This document shows positions 1-10,601 of a stretch of 35,544 nt of DNA, piece by piece (positions within the stretch are counted from its first letter, which is position 1; every line of letters starts with the position of its first letter). Where the stretch lies: positions 211,895 through 247,438 of the forward strand of contig BMAT01011218.1 in the NCBI GenBank assembly GCA_019649035.1, written 5' to 3'. Source of the DNA: Elysia marginata (Eukaryota > Mollusca > Gastropoda > Plakobranchidae). The notes under the pieces were generated by a model. That model saw nothing but the letters and a program-made list of their open reading frames with translations, had not been told where the DNA came from and ran no database searches. The translations under genes and the position numbers were made by a program.

Positions 1-172
1 TGTGGATAAAAACAGTACTATAAGAATTCAATGATTTATAACTTAATGGTTTTGTCTCTTTACATGCAACTGATCATGGTAGATAATCATCAGTGGGATT
101 ATGGAACAGGGAAGTGGTAGAGCCATTTGTCCACGCTCTTGTCCTTAGGGGGGAGAAGGGTAGATTCATTTT

Positions 173-201
173 TCCACCCCTGTCCACAGGGGGGGGGGGG
201 G
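173..201. repeat. 13-G homopolymer within a GC hairpin
   Basis: CCCCTGTCCACAGGGG is a perfect short hairpin whose 3' arm extends into 13 consecutive G (189-201). Copies of TGTCCAC occur at 128, 181 and 221, so the region may be the edge of a degraded repeat. Confidence 0.7.
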
Positions 202-360
202 TCTGAAAAATGGGCAAAATCTGTCCACATGGTTTGTGAACGGCCCCTTAACATCATTCCCCAAGGTGGGGCAATTCACATCAGAGGAAATTCAATACAT
301 CTCTCACAGCATTACAGTACGGCTGCCGGTTAGGCACTGAAATACTATCATTTCCACAAA

Positions 361-625
361 TTTATAGCACTGCCTTCAGCCAGGTATCCAGTAGTAAGAT
401 ACTCACGGGAGCTAGATAGCTGGAAGTCTTCAGAGAAGAAACGTCCCTCATAGCAAGTGTTTCGGCCCTAAATTTCTGACACTCGAAACGGGCCGGGCCA
501 CATCTAGCTTATGACGCCAGATGCCTCCCTACTACCTTTTTTCCCTGCCTGCTTCGGGATTCGAACATAGATGTACGGATTACAAGTACGGAGTTATGTC
601 ACTTCAGCCAACTGAGCTCCCTGGG
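361..625 (-). mobile_element. tRNA-derived SINE, family 1
   Basis: Minus strand: A box GGGAGCTCAGTTGG (plus 608-621), B box TGTTCGAATCCC (plus 556-567) and an anticodon-loop-like CTTGTAA between them, the layout of a tRNA promoter. The body runs to lower coordinates and contains GGCCCGGCCCG and TCTGAAGACT, shared with 1350-1495. The anticodon stem no longer pairs, so this is not a tRNA gene. Confidence 0.65.
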
Positions 626-899
626 ATTAGAGTATTTTTACTCCCTGTGAAGCAACTGCTCATTTCTCCTGCTCCAAATCCAACGAGAACTGTTTTCTGC
701 TTTTTCGGATTGCAGTTTCACGGTTTTGGTTCGTTGTTGCCACTGATTGAGAGTTTGCTCAGAAGATCGAAAGCTGATGATCCCGTAAATCCTCTGGCGC
801 CGATCTCTATTGGCATTATCTTCGCCCTGTAGCAACTTTCTTCTAGCTCTTTAGTCAAGTCCAGGTATTTTTTCCTTTTTGTAGGTATGGGCTATAACC

Positions 900-1056
900 A
901 TTCTATAGGTATGGCCATTCAGTAGGCGGGTGAACTGATCAAAGTGTGGATAAATTGCTTACTTAAGGCAATTACAACATAAGTCGTGGTTATGAATCAA
1001 ACCCGCAACAGCCTCATCACGAGTTGGACGCGCAAAACACTGAGCCATGCTGCTCT
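900..1056 (-). mobile_element. tRNA-derived SINE, family 2, degraded copy
   Basis: Minus strand: GAGCAGCATGGCTCAGTG (A-box region, plus 1038-1055), AACTCGTGATG, then GGGTTTGATTC (B box, plus 994-1004). The body TAAATTGCTTA at plus 951-961 aligns with the better copy at 11340-11573. B box and head are mutated. Confidence 0.6.
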
Positions 1057-1349
1057 AACTGTATTCACTGAACGTCTACGCTGCTATTCGTCTTAAACTT
1101 AGTGAAGGATTTCATGGTTTGCCATAGGAAGGACAAATTATAATGAAGGACGAAAGTATTCAGTCAGTGGTTGATGAGAAGAAAGGGTAGGTTAGTGAAA
1201 AACAGAAAGGTGGGCGGAAGGCGGTTTAGTTGAGCAAGATAGATAGCAAGATGTATTGGTAGTTGGTTAAAACGAGAGCGATAAATGAGATAGAGAGCGA
1301 GAGAGAGAGAGAGAAGATCAGACACCGTCGAGGTATGCAGAAAACTATT

Positions 1350-1495
1350 GTAAAGGTACTTAGATACTGAGCGGAAGCCAAATAGCAAGTCTTCAGAGAT
1401 ATCCTCCCCCTTTCCTACCTCATAGCAATTGTTTCTGCTCCTTATCCCTGGAACTGATACTCTTAGGGGGCCGGACCACAACTAGGGCGAACGCA
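1350..1495 (-). repeat. Second copy of SINE family 1 body, head not recognised
   Basis: It aligns colinearly with about 390-500: AGATACT, AAGTCTTCAGAGA, CTCATAGCAA, TGTTTC and GGGCCGG-type blocks occur in the same order and similar spacing. A (GA)n tract lies beside it at 1299-1314. Confidence 0.55.
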
Positions 1496-1720
1496 ATTCC
1501 CATGGTAAGAAGGAAAAGGGCAGCACAGAAACATCATTCAATGAGTCATGACTTAAATCTGGCCCAGACCCGTAGGGATGTCAGGAGTTAAAACCAAGGG
1601 ATGAACAGTTGAACACAAAGTGAAAAAGGCTTTGATTGAGCCTAAAACAAGCAGTATGGTCTCTTGCCCAGTAAACACAGACATATTAGAGAGGTTAAAA
1701 TGTGAGTCAGTAGCACTCAC

Positions 1721-1948
1721 CGACTAAAGTGGACGGAGTCGGGTGTGTATCCCGGTACCGGTTGAGCTTGTCTTTCACATCCGGATCGTACGAGATGGCG
1801 GTAAGTCTCGGGTTCGCCCTGCTGTGACGGGCCAGCTCCTCCTGCTTGGCGGCGTAACCGTCGCGAGCAGACATGAAGTTGTCTATGCTGTGGTCGCAGT
1901 CCTGCCTGTAGGTGCCACCGTATCGGAACATCAGACGCGGCACGTAGC
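1721..1948 (-). CDS. CIMIP2-like exon with second GYVP module
   Basis: Minus-strand acceptor ccttcctcag|GCTACG and donor GTCG|gtgagt. It reads 'YVPRLMFRYGGTYRQDCDHS', 'IDNFMSARDGYAAKQEELAR' and a tail ending 'THPTPSTLV' in phase 1. The exon is clearly GC-richer than the flanking introns, as expected for conserved coding sequence. Confidence 0.82.
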
Positions 1949-4465
1949 CTGAGGAAGGGAGTTAAGTTTATGGTCATACAAAATTCTTCAGAAACCAGTT
2001 GAAAGAGGGCTGTTGTCGATATTAGAAGAGTTTTATTTGATCGCACAAGACATGATTAGCGGAATGTGACAGGATTTGACAATTAGCTTTATACATTTTA
2101 TATTAGCACGGGTGTCGACTTTTTTTTTCTTTAGATTGTATCTTGCAGTGTCGTTATTGTCTTCGACTAAACAAGAGAGGAAGTATCTTGGTTTAGTAGA
2201 GGCCATTCGGCTTTGGGGTTAAGAGTCTTAAGATTTTTTGATTTTTTCCTCGGATGCAAACAAGCGTTAACAAACAGTGAGAATTTTAGTCTGAGTGCTG
2301 TAGGGACGCGAAGTTTCAATGCTCCAGACTCTATGAATTAAAAAATTACTTCAATTCTTACAAATCCTAACCCTTGTAAAAATTTTCCTGGTAACAAGAA
2401 TTGGTGGGTGCTTTCTATGACGCTACATTCTTGAAGTGCTCAGAATGTATTACATAACCATTTCATGGACAGCCATTACTAGCCGATGTGCCTTCTTAAC
2501 TCACACGGGAACATTAAAGGCGATAGCTCTATCATTCCATAATATATATTTTACTTCCTTTAACAAGGTAATCGTTTCACACCTGGGTCGGGAAACTTCG
2601 ACCTTGCAGTGCCAGAATTCACAACCTAGGCCTCTTGATTCAAAAGCCATTATTTTGTCTACCACTACATTGCAATGAGAACGCAGAGAAGAAAATGTGA
2701 TATAATCACTCATTTTTTCATGTTTAATAAATAATTGTTAAGTCTTGAAGGCTTCTGACACTCTTGATTATCGCATAGGCAAGATGTAGTGAAATCCTTC
2801 TAAAGTGGTGTAAAAGTTGCGTATAACTTATCATCCGTGTTTCTAGATTTGTTTCAGTTTGCAGAGTTCAATTCTTGTCTGTAACCTGCTCTTCAGCTTG
2901 AATAAAAGTAGAATACTGCATTTGTATCAGGGAGCTCCAGCTCTGAAATAAATGAGATTTAGTACTGCTTATCGGGGAAATCTTTGTAGAGAAGGGATGC
3001 ATGTAACTGTGTAAAAACTTCACTTAGCTAAGTTCCATGCTCCTAGGCCTGAAACCAGTGCAATTGAGTCAATGTCGCAGACTGTCTGACATGGCGACGG
3101 TATTTTAAACAGCGCATTTTTTTAAAACTTCTAAGCGGTGAAAATAAAAAGTCCATGAAACTATTAAAATCGTGTGAGGAGATATTAGCACTTCTTTTGA
3201 TTTAGATAAAAAGAGCAATAATAATCTATTTTTAAAAGGTGTTTTCTAAAGTTCAAGTTTCTTACATCTAACCAATCGGTCATTAGCCGCGAGACATTTA
3301 TTTGTACAGTATCAGTATTGTTGATAACTACATTGTCGTGCCTCACCTGTGTAACCAGGTACCATTTTCTCTGTGAACTTCTTGTCTCCATCAGTAACGG
3401 GCAGCCTGTTACAGAGGCGTTCTGGTTCGCACGGTCCCAGGATGGTCATTGCACGCTTCATGCCATACTCCTTGGAATGAATGGATGGAAGGTGGCGTTA
3501 GGCTATCCAAGATATAATAATGTACTCTGGTATACCGAAGCAGAGCTCAGGTTTTGCAAAAGCTACAGCACTTGTGAGGACGATTTGTAAGACTTAAAAT
3601 TAATGATTAAATTACTATCATTATTGTTGTCATCATCCTCATCATTTGAGTCAACGAGTGCCCAATAAAGAGATGAGACACTGCAAATACATACAATAAA
3701 ACGAGAAAGATACGAAGCTTTGAAGTTTGCAACGAATTGGTCTCATTTTGTCCTGCAAAATAAAGATTGTCATTACAGATAATGAGGAAAGGGAAGACTA
3801 GACATTAATAAAAATTGTTTTTAATTAATTGAGGAGAAGGTTAGAACATTGGTAGATAAATTTTGTCATATTGGAGAATAATGGGGATGTGTAGAAAATG
3901 AAATCCTATATATAGTGAATGATAGAACATCCACCCTATACATAGAGAACATCACAATCTGAAAAAGAAAACAAATTAAATACTTTCAAGACACTCATTA
4001 GATTTTTGTCACAAAATCATAATTACAGAGCATTAAACTAGGGATACAAACTATTGTTAGCTGCCGAGTTTCACTTTCCCCATCGAATTTAGTAACTCTA
4101 ATATAATCTTTCAACGGCCTCGCACTTTTTTTTATTATTATTAATTTTCAAAGTGCCTGGCAACTGGGTAGGAGATTCGAAACATAATATGTCGTAAGGA
4201 TATAGCCTAAACACCTAAAAAACGGTAGTTCAAGCGGTGGAAAATTCGCCTTAGCCAATGTCATGCATTCATCGTGTTGGATCAAATGTTTATGCTTAAT
4301 GTCCTTGAAAATTTTCTTTAAAATTCAATGTCAAACGTGTTAAGCATTTCAGAACGAGGCGCTAAGTAACAAATGAATATTATTGTTGTTCTTAACCTTA
4401 TTGTTATTATTATTATTACTATTATTAGTATTATTATCATCATCATCTTCATCATTCTCATTCTT

Positions 4466-4506
<41 letters not shown>

Positions 4507-5942
4507 TATCACTCGTGTTCTTTTTATCATTCCATCACCATCATCATCATCATGATTAATTTACTATCATTATTGTTGTCATCATCCTCATCATTTGAGA
4601 TCTTGCACGCCAACGACGATAAGGTATGAAGTAATGACATTACTGGGTAGCGTGGGTTTCACAGCAGACCATTGGCTGACGGGCCCCGCTAGTCCCTCAG
4701 CCATCTTGGATTTCCTCCGCTATGGGCTCCGTCCTCCTGAGCGGTCCCGCAGCGCATGAAATCTAGCATCAGAGCTAATACTAGTTATGGCAGCCCGTGC
4801 TTCGCATCGCTAATTGATTGGGTACGTGTAGTAAATACCACCAACTTTATTTCTCTCTTCCGTGATCTCTTCTGCCACCTCCTTAAACTCTATTTTCTGT
4901 CTTTCTTCCTCACCCCACTCCATTTTTCTCATTTTAGTGGGCTTTCAGATAAAGCTTTTAGATCATCTATAAATGCCATTTCATGAATGATAAAAGCCAA
5001 TAGGTCAGCAAACAAAACAATGCATTTGTAAAAAAATTCTTTTATTCAATTTGCTCATTAAGCTTTTCACCTCATTTGCCTGTTGAACAGAAAAGAAGAA
5101 TCGTGGCTTAAAGCTTGGCAAAAATTCACGCACATCCGTTTCAAAGAAAAGAATTATTTAGGTCTGGATCTACATTTCAGTTTATCATTGTCAGCAAGCC
5201 TAGAGCCTTTTTCAAAATCTAAAAAGCGAACATTGGTGAACATTTTCTTTCATAAAGTCCATTATTTTCCCCACTGCATTAGCTTAAAATTTTACATTAG
5301 CGATAACGCGCAAAGCATGATGAATAAGAATCATTCATAAAATCTACCATTGTTCAGATTTGCGTTTCGCACTTTAATCTTTTATCTTATAAAAAAATTT
5401 AGTTAGCACCAGCGCAACGCGTCATTTCATGAACGCATTTCAACGTTCAAGTAAAACCCAAAATAGATTTAAAATGGAGAAGAAAAAAAACTTAAATAGT
5501 AACCCGGTTTTCACATAAATTTAAAAAAAAACATAATTATTTACACAGATCACAGAACATTCTAAATGTTCTTTTTCACCTCTCCCTCCATTATAATATG
5601 ATTACATTGCGTCAGTATTATTATTATTATTATTATTGTTCTTATCACTATTACTGTTATTTTTGTTGTTGCTGTTGCTCTTTTAGTATCATTATTATTG
5701 TTGTTGTTGTTCTCAAGGTTTTTTCACACAAACTCATCGAGTCATGAGAACGCCTACAGAATGATACCCAAGCGTAAACTAACAATGCCTATGATGATAA
5801 TATTATCATTATTGGGCTTTTTATTATTGTTTTTTTTTTGTTATCATTGTCTTAACTGTCATGTACCTGGCTAAGAGCGTGTGTGCTGTTGCCGTATGTC
5901 CCACCAACATGGTACTTGATCTGTGGAATGTAGCCCCTATAT
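1721..5942 (-). CDS. CIMIP2/FAM166 (UPF0605)-like ciliary microtubule inner protein, three internal exons
   Basis: On the minus strand, exons 5942-5867, 3470-3347 and 1948-1721 join in frame (phases 0 then 1) into 142 complete residues. The order is 'YRGYIPQIKYHVGGTYGNST', 'EYGMKRAMTILGPCEPERLC', 'KFTEKMVPGYTG', 'YVPRLMFRYGGTYRQDCDHS' and a charged tail with 'LTAISYDPDVKDKLNRY'. Two GYxGYxP(Q/R)(I/L)(K/M)(Y/F)..GGTY modules are the hallmark of CIMIP2/FAM166 proteins, which bind inside ciliary doublet microtubules (family knowledge). All acceptors and donors are canonical: tttttcag/gtacat, ttccaag/gtgagg, tcctcag/gtgagt. The first exon (needs two bases ending in phase 2) and the last exon were not identified, so length and start are unknown. 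The subtype (2A/B/C) is not assigned. Confidence 0.8.
1949..3346. other. Intron of the CIMIP2-like gene
   Basis: Separates the linker exon from the second GYVP exon (minus strand). AT-rich. Overlapping open stretches on both strands at 2436-2713 look like an anonymous repeat or chance; nothing else recognised. Confidence 0.7.
3347..3470 (-). CDS. CIMIP2-like linker exon
   Basis: Minus-strand acceptor cattccaag|GAGTAT and donor ACACAG|gtgagg. 41 codons plus one base: 'EYGMKRAMTILGPCEPERLC', 'NRLPVTDGDKKFTEKMVPGY' and T, with the next Gly split to the following exon. The ending MVPGYTG joins directly to YVPRLMF of the next exon, strong support for the junction. Confidence 0.8.
3604..3650. repeat. 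47-bp direct repeat, copy 1
   Basis: Matches 4553-4599 at 46 of 47 positions. It begins TGATTAAATTACTATCATTA and ends CATCCTCATCATTTGAG. It lies in the intron between the two right-hand CIMIP2-like exons. Confidence 0.85.
4378..4555. repeat. Compound (ATT)n/(ATC)n microsatellite
   Basis: Trinucleotide array, imperfect ATT then ATC, with a pure ATC run at about 4466-4506. The apparent frames here, poly-Met on minus and poly-Ile on plus, are translations of the repeat. Confidence 0.95.
4553..4599. repeat. 47-bp direct repeat, copy 2
   Basis: Second copy of 3604-3650 (one A/T difference), directly after the (ATC)n tract, about 950 bp downstream of copy 1. Confidence 0.85.
5612..5722. repeat. 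(ATT)n/(GTT)n microsatellite
   Basis: Imperfect ATT array from about 5615 passing into GTT-rich sequence ending GTTGTTGTTGTT. It lies in intron sequence just downstream, in minus-strand terms, of the first GYxGY exon. Confidence 0.9.
5867..5942 (-). CDS. CIMIP2-like exon with first GYxGY module
   Basis: Minus-strand acceptor ctttttttcag|ATATAGG and donor AGCCAG|gtacat. The exon is one base plus 25 codons: 'YRGYIPQIKYHVGGTYGNST' then 'HALSQ'. It must be preceded by an exon ending with two bases of a codon xxA, most simply Gly, giving a PGYRGY-type motif. Confidence 0.78.
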
Positions 5943-6519
5943 CTGAAAAAAAGAAACAACAAAAAACAATAGCAACAAGGATAACATTATCGACAACATC
6001 CAAATTTGGTTACTGGTGCAAATGCTGTCTCGCCGAATTTAATTGGATTTAATTTGAGTGTGTACAAAGGAGGCAATAAATGATAGCAAAATAAAACTTT
6101 CCTTTTTTTCTGCCTCATCGGTCCACTCTCTTCTTCCTTTGAGTCTAGCTCACATAATCTGCTTTTTACACAATCTGCTTTACTCTTACCTCGATTTTAC
6201 TCGACCCCTTGCTATCCTTTTCTTAAGATATATTGGGTCATCACATTAATCTAAAATTCTCATGACACTATTTATCCTCTTGCTTTTTATAAGGCCCCTA
6301 CTATTACGGAAACAATGTGAAACAAAAGTACCGATAATGAAATATGATTTATTTGTTGTACTTATTTTGCTCTTTGTATTATGTCTCAACGTCTTAGTAA
6401 AGCAGGGGTTGTAAAAAATTTGTTGGAGATGCTAAATTTTGCATTTCTATGAGGAACGAAAATCGGCAAGCATTTGCATTTTCAACATGGTTTAAATCTT
6501 AGGGTCAGTGTTAAGACAG

Positions 6520-6670
6520 AGGCCCATTTCATAATGCGATCGCTCGAAAACAGTTTTCCGTTCGCCTACAAGGGCTAATTTTCCACTGTTCGCCGAGAGC
6601 GCTTGCGAGCGTTCGCGAACAGCCTCCCGAAGTAGTGCGTGGCGAACTTACAACATTGATTGGCTGAATT
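6520..6670. repeat. CpG-rich, palindrome-rich patch
   Basis: About 150 bases dense in CG, unlike the AT-rich surroundings: GCGATCGC, CGAGAGCGCTTGCGAGCG, TTCGCGAA. Possibly part of a MITE; no clear terminal repeats or promoter was identified. Confidence 0.4.
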
Positions 6671-6886
6671 TTCATGGCGCTATTTCCTTTTGAAATTTGA
6701 AGATCGAAAGGAGTCATGTACGCTAAAGAGACATTTCGCCGATCTTTACTATTGTTATAATTATGTATCCAATGCAATTTAATGAACAAATTTTCTGACA
6801 AGACAGTCTTTTATTGATTTGACCCGATTATTTCACCAATAACGTCAGGTGGTCGCCATTTTAAAAGGGTGGTTGTCGTATCCTAC

Positions 6887-7182
6887 TGTGAGTACTGAGT
6901 ACCTCGTTGCACGTTGTGTTCTATCTGAACTACCCTTTTGCTGTGGTGAACGCGTCTCTATAGCGAGCGTAGAAATTTGACTATACGAATTAGTTTTCCA
7001 TGCGGCAGTCTCGGGGTTAGGATCTCTCCAAGTGTAATGAGTTGATTCGTGCTATTATTCTTGCAAGTCAGGAACCAGTGACTTACTCCCTGAGGACTTA
7101 TTTTTCGGAATATATATTTCATAAACCTCTTTGAGGGTCATAGCGTATTGTGTGATATCAATAAATGTTATTGTTCATTACA
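6887..7182 (+). mobile_element. Possible solo or 5' LTR of a Ty3/gypsy-type element
   Basis: The segment begins TGTGAG, ends CATTACA and contains AATAAA at 7160-7165. About a dozen bases later comes CTGGCCACGAGATTGTCGC, resembling the (T)GGCGACGAG primer-binding region of some gypsy elements. No second LTR, gag or pol was found and no target duplication is visible. Confidence 0.3.
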
Positions 7183-7875
7183 GTGATTTATTGCTGGCCA
7201 CGAGATTGTCGCAACTTACTCATTACTACATAGGCACATGCCTACCTCTAGCTGGTGTTTTACTTGTACATTTATAAATTATTGCACGTCTAAACATTTT
7301 GTAGAGAAAGTTTCCAGTGTGTGCTGTAGAATAGCCAGCAGAGTCTCAACCTCTTAATTCGACCGACCACTGAGCCAGTTTGCTGCTTAGCGGTGATGCC
7401 GCTTCACACCGCCTTTGATTTTTTGGTCAGATGTCCTTCTTCCTGACATTCTGACATCCTCTTGACGCTTCCTGATTTTTAGGGTCTGAATCTTCCCGGC
7501 GTCCTGGCGTTACCTGTCTGATAATTGTGCTACATATCGGTCTCCTCTGGCCACACGCTGTAACACCTGCAGTTACCCGCATTGCATTGACCGTCCTGTG
7601 CTTACTAGCCGGCCTCTGAGGCCTCCACTCTACCAGTTTTTACTGGTCACGGAAGCCCTGCTTCCCTACGTTTTCACGTCTCCCTAACTCGTCAAGCTCC
7701 GGGAGCGTCCAGCTTCCCACCGTTGGGTTTGACGATTGTCAGACTGTCGTCGCTTGATACTCGCCGTCGGATTTGAAGCCTATGAGTATTCCATTGAGCT
7801 CGAACTTTATTGTCTTCTGGCCAAACTATAATATGTCAGGTTATTCTTTTATTCGCAGTATAGATTTGTTTATCA

Positions 7876-9345
7876 TCGCAGGAGAAATGGTTTAAGCTGG
7901 AGGGAAAGCGACTATAGACATGTTACTCCTTATCTGTAACAAAATCTTGCAGACAGGAGTGTGGCCAAAACCATGGACCCCGTCACTGATCATCACCCTA
8001 CCCAAAAAAGGAAACTTGAAACTTTGTCAAAACTACCGCACTGTTAGTCTAATAAACCATCCCAGCAAAGTAATGCTAAAAGTCGTTTTGAATAGACTTA
8101 AGCCTGAGGCTGAAAAGATCATTGCGGAGAAACAAGCTGGCTTCAGACCAGGTCGTGGTACCGTTGAACAAATTTGTAATACTAGAATACTCATGGAAAA
8201 GTATCTCCAGCGCCAACAGGAGCTTCATCATGTCTTCATAGATTTTAAAAAGACAGAGTCTGGCATGAGGCCCTCTGGTCAACCATGGGGAAGTATAATA
8301 TCAACTGAAACTTAATCATTGTCATAGATAACTTGTACAACAAGGCAACAAGTGCAGTCTTTTGTAACAACAATATCGGAGACCAGTTCAGAACAACAGT
8401 CGGGGTGCGACAAGGCTGCCTACTCTCCCCAACCCTCTTCAATATCTTCCTCAAAAGAATTATGACTGATGCTCTGGAGGACCACTTCGGAACAGTAAGC
8501 ATTGGTGGCAGACCTATCACCAATCTACGGTTTGTCGACGACATCGATGGACTAGCTGGAAATGGTTGAGAAATGGCTAGCTTGGTGGAAAAACTGGACA
8601 AAGCCTCATCCAACTATGCCATAGAGATTAGTGCTGAGAAAACCAAGATTTATGACCAACTGCAAAGAGTCATCGAAGAAAGAAATAAAGGTCAACGGTC
8701 AAATACTTGAAAGTGTTACAAAATTCAAATATCTAGGATCATTAATCTCCGATGAAGGATCAAAGCCTGAAATACTGTCCAGAATAGCCCAGATTACAGC
8801 CGCTTTGACCAAACTTAAACCCATCTGGAACAATAAGAACATTGCTATCAGCTCTAAGATCAGACTGCTACGTTCCCTGGCTATGTCAATTTTTCTCTAT
8901 AAATATGCCTGTGAGTCATGGACACTGAACGCTGATACTGAAAGAAGAATCAGATTATGGAAATGAGGTGCTACAGAAGGCTACTTACTATCTCACATAA
9001 AGAGCATATCACAAATGAGAAATAGAGACGAAGAATTGAAAATGCCATTGGACCACATGTTGACCTTTTGACCATCGTTCGGCGACGGAAACTGAAATAG
9101 TATGGGCACACTACTCGCTCATCTGGCATTGCCAAGACCATCATGCAGGGTACCGGTACCGTAAATGGAGGCAGAAGGAGAGGGAGGCAGATGAAAAGCT
9201 GGGAAGACAACATCAAAGAATGGACAGAACTTGAGCTAAAAAAAAACACCTTACGGATGGCTGAAGATAGAGAGGAATGGAAAGCTGTGGTTAGGTGATC
9301 CACTATGCGCCCCGACGGATCCCAAATCTAAGGGATAGGTACAGG
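7876..9345 (+). pseudogene. Decayed non-LTR retrotransposon reverse transcriptase (RTE/jockey-like), 5' truncated
   Basis: Broken reverse-transcriptase sequence. An in-frame stop lies at 7892-7894; then come 'TLPKKGNLKLCQNYRTVSLI' and 'EKQAGFRPGRG' (fingers), 'VFIDFKK' (motif A, frameshifted just after), 'GVRQGCLLSPTLFNIFL' (motif B), 'LRFVDDIDGLAG' (motif C, catalytic Asp pair kept), 'KFKYLGSLISDEGSK' and '[15 protein letters not shown]'. A frameshift near 8958 is followed by recognisable C-terminal sequence ('CYRRLLTIS', 'GGRRRGRQMKSWEDNIKEW') to about 9298. Homology to the minus copy in TRPV intron 5 continues to about 9340. No endonuclease domain is present. The clade is uncertain; the conserved DDIDGLAG is common in marine invertebrate elements. 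Confidence 0.88.
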
Positions 9346-9494
9346 GTATAAGGTTTATCCCGTTCGTGGTTGTCTAACCCAGGTTGTTTTGAACGTAAAC
9401 TTGCCCTAACAGTCGGCATTTCCGTTAGGAATCAACTTTAGTATATATATTTTTTTTCAAAGCTTTCGCAAAAAGCCTTAAATTTCTTTAATCA

Positions 9495-10601
9495 ATACCA
9501 GTTTGTTACAAGTGTGACAATAACTATCTTGTATTAAATGTTGGTCAAACAAAAGAAATGGTGGTTGATTTCAGGAAAAATAGTTCGTCACCAGAGGCAG
9601 TGAAAATAAAAGGAAGAGCAGTTGAAAGAGTTAACAGTTTTAAGTATCGGGAACTACTACTGACAATGGTCTTACTTGGGCGCAAAATACTGACAATATC
9701 GACAAAGGCAAAGTCAAGAATGTACTGCCGACGCAAGCTTAGTTCTTTTAAAGTAAATCAACAATTGCTTCAAATATTTTACTCATCTTTTGTGAGTAGT
9801 GTTTTATCATTCGGCCTTATCCTGGGGAGCAAATTTAAGTAAGCAAGACAAGGAGCGCCTTAACAAAATTATTAGGAAAGGGGGTAGAGTGGTGGGTAAA
9901 AACCAAGACGATTTAGACACCATCTGCGAAAGGAGAACAAAACAAAAGACAGAATGTATACGAAATGACCTAACACACCCTTTATGGACAGAGTTTAGCA
10001 TGAGAATCATCGAGCTTAGTGGGAAACTAAGAGCCCCAAAATTTAGAACACAAAGATACGCTGACTCGTAAATACCTAGATCGATTTCGTTACACAATAA
10101 AAATTCTAAAAGAAAAATGCCCTACAATCTAGATCTAAATAGGCCCCTACTCCTTACATGAGTTAGTATTTTACTGCATACACATGAATTTTCAATATTA
10201 CTTTTTAACTTTTAAACTGAATGTATGGATTGGAACATTTTATGCTTATAGATTATGCAATTTTTTCACTACCGGTATATGCTGCGAATTATACTTTGAT
10301 TGCGTTTTAGTTGCTTGAGAGTGTGGTATTAGTATATGGATAATTAGTTAAGTTAGTTAATGCCCGCCCGCTGCGACGTCGACTGACGTCTCTGCCTGGG
10401 CTGATGTATGCTGCTGTCGTCAGGTGCTTCCAGTCGGATTATTAAAATATATTAATAGACTGTGATTCAAAGTTAATGATTTATAGTAACATTTTTAAGT
10501 TGTACGTTTTATGTCTATGTTCATAACGGTTTGTTTCTTTTGAGATGCTTATCCAAAGAATTTTCCCTAATGGGATCAATAAAGACTTTGAATCTTGAAT
10601 C
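9495..10601 (+). pseudogene. 3' part of a CR1/L2/Rex-like LINE with TTGAATC tail
   Basis: It encodes the C-terminal part of a second, unrelated reverse transcriptase: 'YLVLNVGQTKEMVVDFRKNS', 'VKIKGRAVERVNSFKY', 'VNQQLLQIFYSSFVSSVLSF', a one-base frame change near 9835, then 'SKQDKERLNKIIRKGGRVVG', 'QDDLDTICERR' and 'LTHPLWTEFSMR'. After the stop near 10071 a 3' UTR runs to GGGATCAATAAAGACTTTG and two TTGAATC units ending about 10601. Short repeated 3' tails of this kind are typical of CR1/L2-group LINEs. The 5' end is truncated near 9495. Confidence 0.8.

Larger units (their letters stand above)
3471..5866. other. Intron of the CIMIP2-like gene, repeat-rich
   Basis: Holds the 47-bp direct repeats and two trinucleotide microsatellites. 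A GC-rich patch at 4640-4760 (GGGCCCCGCTAG, GAGCGGTCCCGCAGCGC) is unassigned. No exon recognised. Confidence 0.65.
5943..7875. other. Unassigned region upstream of the CIMIP2-like exons
   Basis: Should contain or lead to the missing 5' exon and promoter of the minus-strand gene, but no exon with the required ...GG|gt end could be picked out. Contains the CpG-rich patch, the possible LTR and about 700 bases (7183-7875) with no recognised content. Confidence 0.5.

Noticed and set aside
1164-1481. 105-codon minus-strand frame, considered as the last CIMIP2-like exon
   Set aside because: It overlaps the SINE body and a GA-rich tract, and its translation has no family feature.
2436-2713. Overlapping open frames on both strands in a CIMIP2-like intron
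   Set aside because: Neither translation has a recognisable motif or splice context; more likely an anonymous repeat.
4318-4555. Open frames of poly-Met (minus) and poly-Ile (plus)
   Set aside because: They are translations of the ATT/ATC microsatellite, not genes.
8245-8613. Minus-strand open frames over the reverse transcriptase (also plus 22786-23268)
   Set aside because: They are antisense shadows of the LINE coding frames.
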